A DNA stretch of 64,000 nt. Origin: Ahaetulla prasina. Lineage: Eukaryota; Chordata; Lepidosauria; Squamata; Colubridae. The translations under genes and the position numbers were made by a program. Below the pieces are notes generated by a model. It was not told where the DNA came from. It saw only the letters and a program-made list of their open reading frames with translations, and searched no databases. How positions within the stretch are numbered: the first letter of the stretch is position 1; each line of letters starts with the position of its first letter. Below are positions 10,338-20,505 of this stretch, in pieces. The stretch covers positions 161,634,736 to 161,698,735 of the forward strand of contig NC_080539.1 of NCBI RefSeq assembly GCF_028640845.1, read 5' to 3'.

Positions 10338-11859
10338 ATACTCTAGGCTACAGAGAAATATCTGGTGTGGCTTCAATTCCTATTAGCACAAGTCAGCAGA
10401 GGAAGTGACAAAGGCAAGAACAATAGTCCAAAATATTGGGAGGTTATCAGGCTGTCTAAACTTGTTTTAAACTGTAATATATGAATGTTTTCACATCAAA
10501 AACGCACCTCCAGAAGCCCCATCTCTACAATAGTCCCACTATCCCAGCAAAAGGGCACCGAGGGATCCGGATTTCAGAAGCTGTGCAAGCGCAAACATGT
10601 GTGTAAGCTAACTTGTACTTATATAATAATGTCAAAACAATTGCAATAACTGAAGTAGAAAGAATGGGAAAAGAGACTTTCCAAAACCTGTTTAATCTGT
10701 TGTCATGGTGCTGTTAATTGGCAACTTCAACGATGCTGATTCTACTCTTGAATTGGACAGTTTTTTAGACAGAAGCTTTTTTTAAAAAAAACTAGAGGAT
10801 TGTCATCAGATTGTGTATTGTCCTTTGTAAAACAGGACTCATGGTTACCTGACCCTCCATGTAATTTCATTGAATCACACCGGTCTTCAAGTATACCAGT
10901 TAATGTCCAGTGTTCCTTCATTGATCATGGTATTTCAAGCAATGGTAAAATGGCTCCCCATGCTATATGTAGAAAATTACTGTGAATTTCCCAAATACTC
11001 TTGCTTTTTGTAAGAATAGGGTCAAGCATATCAGGAAAAAAAATGTTTTTTTTTTAACTGCAGCACGCAACACTGAACTCTTTGCAAAGGGCTGTGGTTG
11101 AACACTACTGCTGTTAAGTGAAAAACGAGCTTTTACAGGAAGTCATGAAAATGAAAGTAATAATTAAATCTTCATGTAACTTTTAGGTTGCATTGTAAGT
11201 GCGTAACTGAAAAATTTGTCTTTAACTCATGGCCCGCAGCAATCACATCTGTTATATTTTAGGAGTTGCAATTAATGAGGTGGAATATAGAGTACTGAGC
11301 TTAATTGGGCCTGTTTTGATTATGCGTAATGTGCTGGGAATATTTCATTTGCTTGTAAAAAACTGCAAGCAGCCGATGTAAGCCACAAAGCTCACCAATC
11401 CTATGTGCCTTAGCTCAGAAAGATAAAGTTGTTTTAGCATTGAACACATTGGGCTGGAAAATATCCGAGAACCTGATTTAAAAGTATATGCTCTCTAGTC
11501 TTCCCTAAGTAATGGTCCCCTCTGGAATTATTAATAGACTTTATTCATGCATGTGGGTGCACATTGTCAGATGTGTGATGTAGCATAAAGATGCTTTCAA
11601 GCATGTTTTCAAGTTGACTGAAATATTAGTGATGAGAAAGAGGACTGCAAGATTGGTAGCCTAACTAGATTGGGTTGGACAGGACACCTGGTGCTGGAAC
11701 AAGTTGAACTAGGCCATAAGAGGTGCATCAACGAACATGTCACATACCTAAGAATTATAGGAAGTGTTATGGTTGATTATCAGAGCTTCTCTTGATAGAT
11801 GAGAGGTGCTGTCTACACTGAAGGAGGCAAGTACATACTTTCCTAAAAAGACCATGCTT
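10338..11859. other. Region without recognised gene or repeat
   Basis: No convincing coding exon. The part at about 11050-11470 is single-copy in this window and has blocks such as TGCAATTAATGAGG and TGATTATGCGTAATGTG that resemble conserved non-coding sequence; this cannot be tested here. Short ORFs look like chance. Confidence 0.4.
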
Positions 11860-11860
11860 T

Positions 11861-11877
11861 ATGTATGTATGTATGTA

Positions 11878-11928
<51 letters not shown>
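11861..11928. repeat. Compound microsatellite (ATGT)n-(GT)n-(AT)n
   Basis: Uninterrupted ATGT units, then GT dinucleotides, then AT dinucleotides, directly abutting the Penelope-like sequence at about 11930. Confidence 0.95.
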
Positions 11929-11929
<1 letters not shown>

Positions 11930-11930
<1 letters not shown>

Positions 11931-12704
11931 GTCTTTGGTTATTCGGGTTTTCTCCCGCGTAAAATTGGAAGTGTCTTGGCTTTCAATGCGTGCACTTATT
12001 CTTCTGTTGGTTTGTCCGATGTATGTGGTGGGGCAGGCGGTGCATGGGATTTCATATACTCCTTGATTTTCTAACTCAATTTTGTCTTTGGGGTTTCTTA
12101 GGATGGTGGATATTTTTTGGTTTGTGCAGAATGCTGTCTTGATGTTATGTTTGTGGAGGATCTTGCTGATTCTGTCTGTGGTGCCTTTTATATATGGGAG
12201 GAGGGCTGTGCCATTTTCTTGCTCTCTGTCTTGGGTTTTAGTGGGGGGTTCTTTTTGGATTAGTTTGGTAATCTTATTTCTCTGGAATCCATTGGATGTT
12301 AGTACGTTTGTGAGAGTGTGTAGTTCGGTTTTTAGGTGTTGTTCGTCAGCTAAGCATTTTGTTCTAGAGATGAGTGTCTTGGCTACGGAGTTGATCTGTG
12401 CTGGGTGGTGGTGTGAGAGTGCATGCAGATAGCGGTTTGTGTGTGTTTTCTTCTGGTAGATGGTGTGTCCTAGGGAGCCATTGGGTTTCTTGTAGACTAA
12501 GACATCTAGGAAGGGAAGTTGGTTGTTAACTTCTGTTTCCATGGTGAACTGTATTTTGGGGTGTAGGCTATTGAGGTGTGTGAGGAAGTTTTCAAGTTTT
12601 TCTTTCCCGTGTGGCCAGATTATGAAGGTGTCGTCACGTATCTGAGCCAGAGTTTGGGTTTGTGGTCGTGCTACATCTTCATAGTGGGTGTCAGTCTGCT
12701 GCAT
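11930..12704 (-). pseudogene. Penelope-like element: RT remnant with GIY-YIG endonuclease
   Basis: Long minus-strand frame of about 260 coding residues, starting at ATG 12702-12704. Near its N-terminus RDDTFIIWPHG matches the catalytic region of Penelope-like RTs, with the residues before DD altered from the usual aromatic-x form. It continues through FLTHLNSLHPKIQFTME and LPFLDVLVYK (palm/thumb). About residues 215-240 carry GVYEIPC...TYIGQTNRR, the GIY-YIG endonuclease signature. The N-terminal RT lobes are missing and the C-terminus runs directly into the element's terminal-repeat sequence and a microsatellite, so it is truncated at both ends. Penelope-like enzymes prime reverse transcription at nicked DNA. 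The family assignment is confident because RT and GIY-YIG occur in the expected order. Confidence 0.88.
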
Positions 12705-12920
12705 GTATGGATTGGAGGGGTTTGAGCCAAGCTCCCACCCAACCAGTTCAAACCCCCTCTAGCAGTTAAAAAGGAAGAAACAGCTGCAATCACACATTGC
12801 TCCCAGAAGCATGAAGCTGAAGCCTGAAGATGACGAATGAGACTTCATCGAAACGTCGCCAAGACACTTCCAATTTTACATGGGAGAAAACCCGAATAAC
12901 CAAAGACCTACATACAAACA
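12705..12920 (+). mobile_element. Penelope-like terminal (pLTR-type) sequence, inverted relative to the ORF
   Basis: The plus-strand stretch CAAGACACTTCCAATTTTAC ... GGAGAAAACCCGAATAACC at 12860-12909 is an inverted copy of 11930-11980 at the far end of the ORF. The RT/endonuclease remnant is thus bracketed by terminal sequences in opposite orientation, an arrangement reported for Penelope-like elements. Just before the shared part lies a hammerhead-like motif. Confidence 0.7.
12824..12853 (+). ncRNA. Hammerhead-ribozyme-like motif
   Basis: CTGAAGA (12824-12830) matches the CUGANGA core. It is followed by a possible stem II, GACGAA (12832-12837) pairing with TTCATC (12844-12849) around a six-base loop with one C-A mismatch, then GAAA (12850-12853) and CGTC. 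A single extra T (12831) separates the core from the stem. Hammerhead motifs are known in Penelope-like retroelements. Stem III and a cleavage site were not modelled, and activity is doubtful because of the mismatch. Confidence 0.5.
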
Positions 12921-13046
12921 CCCGCGAAAACCTCAGAAAACATATATATATCAAGATAAAATTTGCCATTTCTGGCCAGATGGTTGAGATGGGGATGGTG
13001 GGACAACTTTGAGTACTTCTGCTTAATATGGATTATTTGGGTTCCT

Positions 13047-13215
13047 TTTATGAGGGATCTTTGGTGGTCTCTGAGCTTGGTTGCTTTCTTGCAGACATTT
13101 CATTATCCAAACTAGGTATCACCATCAGTGCTGATGATGATGATGGTGACTAGTTTGGGTGATGAAATGTCTGCAAGAAAACAACCAAGCTCAGAGAGCA
13201 CCAAGGATCCCTCCT
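13047..13215. mobile_element. Penelope-type terminal sequences in head-to-head inverted pair
   Basis: The left arm (about 13047-13128, minus) and right arm (about 13131-13215, plus) share TGAAATGTCTGCAAGAAA and CCAAGCTCAGAGA. Each arm starts with a CTGATG core-like word (13128 reading leftward, 13131 reading rightward) and has GAAA after a possible stem (13098-13101 on the minus strand, 13164-13167 on the plus strand). This resembles two hammerhead-like motifs back to back. No RT lies between the arms. Confidence 0.55.
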
Positions 13216-15208
13216 TTCAACCCTGAGCTACAAATATTCTACTTTATTAAGTTCCTTTTAGGTAAGTTTCAAACAAAGAGATGGCTTTAGTCACCCAGAT
13301 GGGCAAACTATTGAGAGAGTAGGATTGGGCTATATTCCTATTGATGCCTCTGGATATCTAGGCATCTTTTGGCATCCTTGCCTTTGGTATCCTCATGGAC
13401 TACTTTAGAGTGTTGAGAATCTGGGTATAAAATTTATTATGGTTCACTTTCAAGGATTAGTACTGGGAGACTACTCAGTGGTTGTCAGTGATTTTTATAA
13501 TGGGATGTTTCAGGTTTTGATTCAGTCCCCCATGCTAAAACATCTACATCACTGGGAACAATCATTAGGCTCAAGAGTTTGGTATTCTTTAGTGCAAGGT
13601 TATTCCAGGGAATAGAGGAGGAACAACTCCAATGATTTTTACCCGTTTTAAACAGAAAATGGGATTTGCTTTTTATATTAAGAAATCAAGGTCAACTGCT
13701 TCCTGCTCCTGAAAATAATACAGCAATTTTTTTTCAACAGTTTTGTTTTGTTTTAGTTTTTTAAGAATACAGATCAATAGATTGGACATATCCAATTATT
13801 TTTGAAAGTGAAACAATTATTACATTTTAAAAATAATAATAAATAAAACAATACAAATGTCCGAGATATTTGTTTTCTGTACTAATTTAGAAAAGCTATA
13901 TAAATAAGAATGTGAAAGCGTAAATAACTTTTGATCATAATGATCACAACATTAAAAATAATAGGAATGTTTGCTTACATAGCTTGCATTGCTGCAGCTA
14001 GGTTACAAGATCGAGAAACTAATAAAATAGATGGAGGAACTACATCATTAACCCAGCAAACTTCTCTAGGAGTAACCTCTTGCTCTTTCAAACATTATAA
14101 TGAGGCCTTAAATGGTCACAGGCTTTAATGACCTTGACTGTACACCTCATCAAAAACACAACTGTTTGCCAGGGTGACCTGTTGCACTACGTGCTATGAA
14201 TGGTTCAATAATGACAACAAAGGACAAGCGTCGCCCATGAATGTCTCCAGCTTGGCTTCCTCTGGATTTTCTTCAGGGCCAATGCTAGACAAACACAGGA
14301 TAGCAAATGGTGATTTGTTACTTCCAGAATACTGTTAACTCTACCAAAGCTTCAGAACAAGAATTAGGATGGAATTGGGGAAAAAATAGTGTTTTGTAGT
14401 TACCATATGCCCATTTTTTTCTCCTGGACATGTTCCCTACTTCATTCCTGAAGGGTTTCATCTGCCAAAGCTGTTGATCACGTAATTAAAAATACCCAGG
14501 ATTCTGTGTGTTTTACCAGACTTGCTAATTATCCTGTTCTGGTTGGTTGGTGAGTTAATTTAACTGGCTGGTACGATGACCATGGCAAAATGTAACCGTG
14601 ATGGACAGCGGCAGGGGTGAATTGCTACTGGTTTGCTCTGGTTCGGGTGAACTGGTAGTAAAAATGCTTTAAAAAGTTAAAAAAAAGTTCTGACAATCAC
14701 AGCTATGCTGTGCGATCGTTGGAACCTTTTTAAAAACTTTTTTAAAGCATTTTTACTACCAGTTCTGGCGAATAGGTAGTAAAATAATGCTTTAAAAAAG
14801 TAAAAAAAAAAAAAAAAGGTTTTGATGATTGCACAGTACAACTGTGATCATCAGAACCTTTTTTTAAAACTTTTTTAAAGCATTTTTTTTACTACCGGTT
14901 CTGGCGAATAGGTAGTAAAAATGCTTAAAAAAGTAGAAAAAAAAAGTTGGCCTGCCAACTCAGTCACATGACCCCCCCACCAAGCCATGTCTACCAAGCC
15001 ACACTCACAAAACTGGTAGCAATTTTTTTTGCATTTCACCACTGGACAGCTGTACTTCATCAGAAGAAATACTCATTATCTGCTTCGGTTAAAGAAATTC
15101 TCTGATCCTGGCCACCAGAGCAAGAGTGTACAAGTACTTCCGTTTGCAATTTGAGCAGTGTTAAATCAATGGTGAGGGGTATCCTCCATTGATACCTGAA
15201 CCTGACTG
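13143..15208. repeat. Tandem duplication unit 1 (about 2.07 kb)
   Basis: Starts within the right arm of the inverted Penelope-type pair (ATGGTGACTAGTTTGGG) and ends at CCTGAACCTGACTGA. It repeats immediately at 15209. The copies are almost identical. It contains mostly unclassified AT-rich sequence plus a hAT-like element at its right side. The 65-codon ORFs at 13931 and 15997 are the same chance frame in both copies. Confidence 0.93.
14612..15044. mobile_element. hAT-like non-autonomous element with internal hairpins
   Basis: Begins CAGGGGTGAATTGC and ends GCATTTCACCACTG, the imperfect inverted ends of the hAT-like family seen throughout the window. Flanks GACAGCGG and GACAGCTG agree at 6 of 8 positions as a decayed TSD. 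The interior holds repeated inverted blocks of ACTACCGGTTC / GGTAGTAAAA and GCTTTAAAAAAGT. Confidence 0.75.
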
Positions 15209-17281
15209 ATGGCGACTAGTTTGGGTGATGAAATGTCTGCAAGAAAACAACCAAGCTCAGAGAGCACCAAGGATCCCTCCTTTCAACCCTGAGCTACAAA
15301 TATTCTACTTTATTAAGTTCCTTTTAGGTAAGTTTCAAACAAAGAGATGGCTTTAGTCACCCAGATGGGCAAACTATTGAGAGAGTAGGATTGGGCTATA
15401 TTCCTATTGATGCCTCTGGATATCTAGGCATCTTTTGGCATCCTTGCCTTTGGTATCCTCATGGACTACTTTAGAGTGTTGAGAATCTGGGTATAAAATT
15501 TATTATGGTTCACTTTCAAGGATTAGTACTGGGAGACTACTCAGTGGTTGTCAGTGATTTTTATAATGGGATGTTTCAGGTTTTGATTCAGTCCCCCATG
15601 CTAAAACATCTACATCACTGGGAACAATCATTAGGCTCAAGAGTTTGGTATTCTTTAGTGCAAGGTTATTCCAGGGAATAGAGGAGGAACAACTCCAATG
15701 ATTTTTACCCGTTTTAAACAGAAAATGGGATTTGCTTTTTATATTAAGAAATCAAGGTCAACTGCTTCCTGCTCCTGAAAATAATACGGCAATTTTTTTT
15801 CAACAGTTTTGTTTTGTTTTAGTTTTTTAAGAATACAGATCAATAGATTGGACATATCCAATTATTTTTGAAAGTGAAACAATTATTACATTTTAAAAAT
15901 AATAATAAATAAAACAATACAAATGTCCGAGATATTTGTTTTCTGTACTAATTTAGAAAAGCTATATAAATAAGAATGTGAAAGCGTAAATAACTTTTGA
16001 TCATAATGATCACAACATTAAAAATAATAGGAATGTTTGCTTACATAGCTTGCATTGCTGCAGCTAGGTTACAAGATCGAGAAACTAATAAAATAGATGG
16101 AGGAACTACATCATTAACCCAGCAAACTTCTCTAGGAGTAACCTCTTGCTCTTTCAAACATTATAATGAGGCCTTAAATGGTCACAGGCTTTAATGACCT
16201 TGACTGTACACCTCATCAAAAACACAACTGTTTGCCAGGGTGACCTGTTGCACTACGTGCTATGAATGGTTCAATAATGACAACAAAGGACAAGCGTCGC
16301 CCATGAATGTCTCCAGCTTGGCTTCCTCTGGATTTTCTTCAGGGCCAATGCTAGACAAACACAGGATAGCAAATGGTGATTTGTTACTTCCAGAATACTG
16401 TTAACTCTACCAAAGCTTCAGAACAAGAATTAGGATGGAATTGGGGAAAAAATAGCGTTTTGTAGTTACCATATGCCCATTTTTTTCTCCTGGACATGTT
16501 CCCTACTTCATTCCTGAAGGGTTTCATCTGCCAAAGCTGTTGATCACGTAATTAAAAATACCCAGGATTCTGTGTGTATTACCAGACTTGCTAATTATCC
16601 TGTTCTAGTTGGTTGGTGAGTTAATTTAACTGGCTGGTACGATGACCATGGCAAAATGTAACCGTGATGGACAGCGGCAGGGGTGAATTGCTACTGGTTT
16701 GCTCTGGTTCGGGTGAACTGGTAGTAAAAATGCTTTAAAAAGTTAAAAAAAAAGTTCTGACGATCACAGCTATGCTGTGCGATCGTTGGAACCTTTTTAA
16801 AAACTTTTTTAAAGCATTTTTTTTACTACTCATTCACTCGAACCGGTAGTAAAATAATGCTTTAAAAAAGTAAAAAAAAAAAAAAAAGGTTTTGATGATT
16901 GCACAGTACAACTGTGATCATCAGAACCTTTTTTTAAAACTTTTTTAAAGCATTTTTTTTACTACCGGTTCTGGCGAATAGGTAGTAAAAATGCTTAAAA
17001 AAGTAGAAAAAAAAAGTTGGCCTGCCAACTCAGTCACATGACACCCCCCCACCAAGCCATGTCTACCAAGCCACACTCACAAAACTGGTAGCAATTTTTT
17101 TTGCATTTCACCACTGGACAGCTGTACTTCATCAGAAGAAATACTCATTATCTGCTTCGGTTAAAGAAATTCTCTGATCCTGGCCACCAGAGCAAGAGTG
17201 TACAAGTACTTCCATTTGCAATTTGAGCAGTGTTAAATCAATGGTGAGGGGTATCCTCCATTGATACCTGAACCTGACTGA
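15209..17281. repeat. Tandem duplication unit 2 (about 2.07 kb)
   Basis: Second unit of the duplication at 13143. It ends at CCTGACTGA (17273-17281), after which unique sequence resumes. It differs from unit 1 by scattered substitutions and one clustered replacement inside the hAT-like element (see 16818-16850). Confidence 0.93.
16678..17116. mobile_element. hAT-like non-autonomous element, duplicated copy
   Basis: Copy of the element at 14612-15044 carried by the tandem duplication, with the same ends. Around 16818-16850 the sequence ACTACTCATTCACTCGAACC replaces the corresponding hairpin arm of the first copy. Confidence 0.75.
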
Positions 17282-17548
17282 AGGCAATGGTTTGTGTGAA
17301 CAAACCTCAGGCTTCCCAAAGTATCTCCTGTGGTTCAATTTGGAGTCACGAATATCAAAATACAGTACTTAAAATATCTGCAATTGCAAAACTAAGCTAA
17401 GGAGAGCACTATACCCCAACCTGATAATTTCTTAGAAAATCTCTTATCAGTTTGAATGAGAACTATAGGGGTATCTTTCTGTGCCTGGCATTAGTTTTTT
17501 CTCTACATTAGTTTGTGTAAAGTCTTCCCATAGGTTGATGTTCCAAAC

Positions 17549-17861
17549 CAAGGGTCAGCAACCTGCGGCTCTGGAGCCGCATGTGGCTCTTTCACCCCTC
17601 TGCTGCGGCTCCCTGTCACAACCACCAATATGCGACACCCGCCAGCATGTGATTTATTGAGTTTTTCAACCCCGGTAGGCCAGCCATGGATAAATCCAAG
17701 AAAAGAAAAGTTTCAGAAGAAAACAGAACATTTAATTCAACATCATATACTAGCTCAAGAAATAGTCAGACACGGGAAGAGTTTTGTGGCTCCTGGTGTT
17801 TTCTTTTCTGTGGGAAATGGGTCCAAATGGCTCTTTGAGTGTTTAAGGTTGCAGACCCCTG
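17549..17861 (+). mobile_element. hAT non-autonomous element with transposase N-terminal remnant
   Basis: 313 bp, from CAAGGGTCAGCAACC to GGTTGCAGACCCCTG (imperfect inverted ends). TSD TTCCAAAC (17541-17548) versus TTCCAAAT (17862-17869), 7 of 8 bases. Inside, ATG at about 17686 opens MDKSKKRKVSEENRTFN, resembling the N-terminus of hAT transposases of the ZBED-like group, but the frame is lost within about 30 residues. It is an internally deleted, inactive derivative. Confidence 0.82.
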
Positions 17862-18056
17862 TTCCAAATGTTACAGCATGCAAAGTGCCAGAATTAGCCC
17901 ATCCAGAGTTGCTTGAGGTGCCCTTCAAAATTTGGGGAAACAAGAGAAGAGTAGAATCCCTGAGATTATCTATCTAAATAGATAATCTCTAAGTACATAC
18001 TTGATGGACATTACCTTACAGATGACCCCCACCCTGTTAAAGACCTTGGAGTTTTC

Positions 18057-18650
18057 ATGTCAAATGATCTAAGTGCCAAAGCCCACTGCAACTACATCGC
18101 AAAAATGGCTCTAAGAGTTGTAAACCTAATCTTGTGTAGCTTCTTTTCCAAAAACACTACACTACTAACCAGAGCATATAAAACATTTGCTAGACCAATT
18201 CTAGAATACAGCTCGCCTGTCTGGAACCCTCACCACATTTCTGACATCAATACAATTGAATGTGTCCAGAAATATTTTACAAGAAGAGTTCTTCATTCCT
18301 CTGAAAACAACAAAATACCTTATCCCACCAGACTTGAAATCCTAGGCTTAGAAAACTTGGAACTCCGTCGCCTTCGACAAGACCTAAATTTAACTCATAG
18401 AATCATCTATTGTAATGTCCTTCCTGTTAAAGACTACTTCAGCTTTAATTGCAATAATACAAGAGCAACCAATAGATTTAAACTTAATGTTAACCGCTTT
18501 AATCTAGATTGCAGAAAATATGACTTCTGTAACAGAATCATCAGTGCTTGGAATACTTTACCTGACTCTGTGGTCTCTTCCCATAATCCCAAAAGCTTTA
18601 ACCAAAAACTTTCTACTATTGACCTCACCCCATTCCTAAGAGGACCATAA
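18057..18650 (+). pseudogene. CR1/L3-type ORF2 C-terminal part
   Basis: Open 197-residue frame ending at the natural stop. It includes YKTFARPILEYSSPVWNP, then IECVQKYFTRRVL, LEILGLENLELRRLRQDL, and ISAWNTLPDSVV near the end: the post-catalytic thumb and C-terminal region typical of CR1-superfamily LINEs. The catalytic box would lie upstream and is missing, so this is dead on arrival. It is the best preserved of four copies here (others at about 1130, 2888 and 5095, minus). An intact frame suggests a fairly young insertion. Assignment to L3 rather than CR1 proper rests on resemblance alone. Confidence 0.85.
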
Positions 18651-18711
18651 GGGGCGTGCATAAGAGCACAAACGTGCCTACCGTTCCTGTCCTATTGTTT
18701 TTCTTTTCTTC

Positions 18712-18714
<3 letters not shown>

Positions 18715-18796
<82 letters not shown>
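18715..18796. repeat. (AT)n microsatellite, 82 bp
   Basis: Uninterrupted AT dinucleotides inside the L3 LINE 3' UTR. The related LINE fragment at 54108-54127 has a much shorter TA run at the same place, so the array expanded in this copy. Confidence 0.97.
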
Positions 18797-18798
<2 letters not shown>

Positions 18799-19214
18799 TT
18801 ATTTCACCTAATATTTACTCATATATATGTTTATACACTATATAATCTTTTTGTGTGATACTTATATATATTGTTGTGACAAAATAAATAAATAAAAATA
18901 AATAAATAAATAAATAAATGAGAGATGTTCCCTGATTGGAACAAATTTCTGTTTGAGTAATAAAAGTATTTGTTTCAAAACACACTTGGTGGGTCACAGA
19001 GCTTGTTAAAATGCTGCCTGAATTATTTTCGCCATACTGAAACTACAGCCTCCAGCTTTCAAAGACAAGCTATTCTTCTCAGAGATTTTGCCTTCTTTCT
19101 CTGAATAGACTCTTAGTTATCTTTTAAAACAAAGGTTTTCTTCTTATCAATGGTGAGCTCCATCTGATGAGAGCCGATTCAGGTAATCTTCAACATTCAA
19201 CCGCAACTGAGTTT

Positions 19215-20087
19215 TTTATTTAAACTTTATATTGCTAAGTGAGAAATATGGTAAGTGAGTTATGCCCCATTTTATGCCCACTTTTGTTAAGTGAATCACT
19301 GCAGTCCTTAAATTAGTAACATGGTTGTTAAGTGAATCTGGTTTCCCCATTGACCTGGCTTGTCAGAAGGTCACAAAAAGGGATCGCATGACTCCGGGAC
19401 ATGTAAATCACATGACCATGGGGATGCTGCAATGGTCATACGTGTGAAAAATGGTCTAAACTGTTGTGTCTTGCCAGCTCTCACCGCAGCCGGGGTCTTC
19501 TTATCTGCTTCCGAACGCTGAGGAATGTCTTAGTATGCCTCCCGGCCCCAGCCCTGGCTCCATGCCCGGCCCCAGCCCTGGCTCCATGCCCAAACAGGCT
19601 GCGGAGGAGGGAGCACCTCCCGGCCCCAGCCCTGGCTCCATGCCCAGGCAAACAGAGCAACTAGACCCCTCCCCCTCCCCCACAGCATGTGAGCCTGAGG
19701 GAGGTCAATTACCAACAGCTGCCGACTGGAGTGACCCTCGCTTCAGAAGAATTGATAGGCGGCGGCGTCAGAAGGAAGGGAGGGGCAGGCCTGGATAAGT
19801 GCTGAGTCATGGAGCCACACCCCATGGCCTATATAAAGGATCTGCTTTCTGGCAGTCTCTGAGTCAGGCAAAGTCGAACATATCTTGCTGAAGTCACTTT
19901 CTGGTCTCCTGCCTGCCTTGAGGACTTTGCTAGGACTTTGGCAGAGCTGCAGAGGCACGCCTGATTCGGATTTCCCTGACCCGGCCGTCAGCGGAGGAGT
20001 GGGACACGACATAAACTAACTTTTTTCAGTGCCGTTGTAACTTTGAACAGTCACTAAATCAACTGTTGTAAGTTGAGAACTATCTGT
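19215..20087. mobile_element. MITE (ACAGGTAGTCC family) split by a solo LTR
   Basis: The left half (to 19461) has TTGTTAAGTGAATC, GGTTTCCCCATTGACC and ACATGACCATGGGG-like words. The right half (from 20012) has GTGCCGTTGTAACTTTGAACAG and ends GTTGAGAACTATCTGT. The halves join into one MITE when the 550-bp LTR and one copy of TAAAC are removed. Confidence 0.8.
19462..20011 (+). mobile_element. Solo LTR, 550 bp
   Basis: Starts TGTTGTGTC and ends GACACGACA (short inverted ends, TG...CA), flanked by a perfect 5-bp TSD TAAAC (19457-19461 and 20012-20016). A TATA-like GGCCTATATAAAGG lies about 180 bp before the end, consistent with plus orientation. The U3-like part has an internal repeat of GGCCCCAGCCCTGGCTCCAT (three times), which produces a Pro/Gly-rich chance ORF. 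It is related to the LTR at 20506-21711. No internal region, so it was probably left by LTR-LTR recombination. Confidence 0.88.
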
Positions 20088-20505
20088 AATAGAAAGGTGA
20101 AGAAGCTTCTTTTTGAATTTCTTTCATCACAGCTTTTTTTTTTTCCTAGTAAGAACTGGTTCAGAAAAGGATAATGATATATTTAAAAAGTCCAGTTTTC
20201 AGATTTATTCTTAATTGGACCATAATTGCTGGACCTTTTAGTTTTATTTACATATTTAATAATTTAGCATTTGTTTGATGTGTTTTTTACACATTTGGTC
20301 TTCTGAATGCAAGTTTCAATGTATGCTTTTTTTTTTTCTGTTCGACTGTTTCCCTCAGAATTGGTATGAATGATTTTAGACATTTCGAAGCTACATAGGA
20401 GAAGGGTGAGGTCCCAGTATTTGATTATGGTGTCGTATATCATAGTTTATCTATTAGAGTGAATATGAGCAAACAGGATTACTTTCAGGAGGTATGCCAC
20501 CCAGT

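Larger units (their letters stand above)
17985..18922 (+). mobile_element. CR1/L3-type LINE, 5' truncated, with 3' tail
   Basis: Starts within the RT C-terminal half, carries the ORF end to 18650, then a 3' UTR containing CGTGCATAAGAGCACAAACG, a large (TA)n block and the end TTGTGACAAAATAAATAAAT. The same 3' UTR recurs at 54006-54222. It is preceded by a perfect palindrome, GAGATTATCTAT (17962-17973) / ATAGATAATCTC (17978-17989). Confidence 0.88.

Noticed and set aside
11806..12432. Plus-strand ORFs rich in hydrophobic residues over 12-12.4 kb, which look membrane-like
   Set aside because: Antisense shadow of the Penelope RT/endonuclease remnant plus a microsatellite.
13931..14128. 65-codon ORF conserved exactly in both tandem copies (also 15997-16194)
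   Set aside because: Identity is explained by the recent duplication; no domain, promoter or family resemblance.
19466..19798. Pro/Gly-rich ORF with repeated GPSPGSMP
   Set aside because: It lies wholly in the U3-like part of a solo LTR and comes from an internal DNA repeat.
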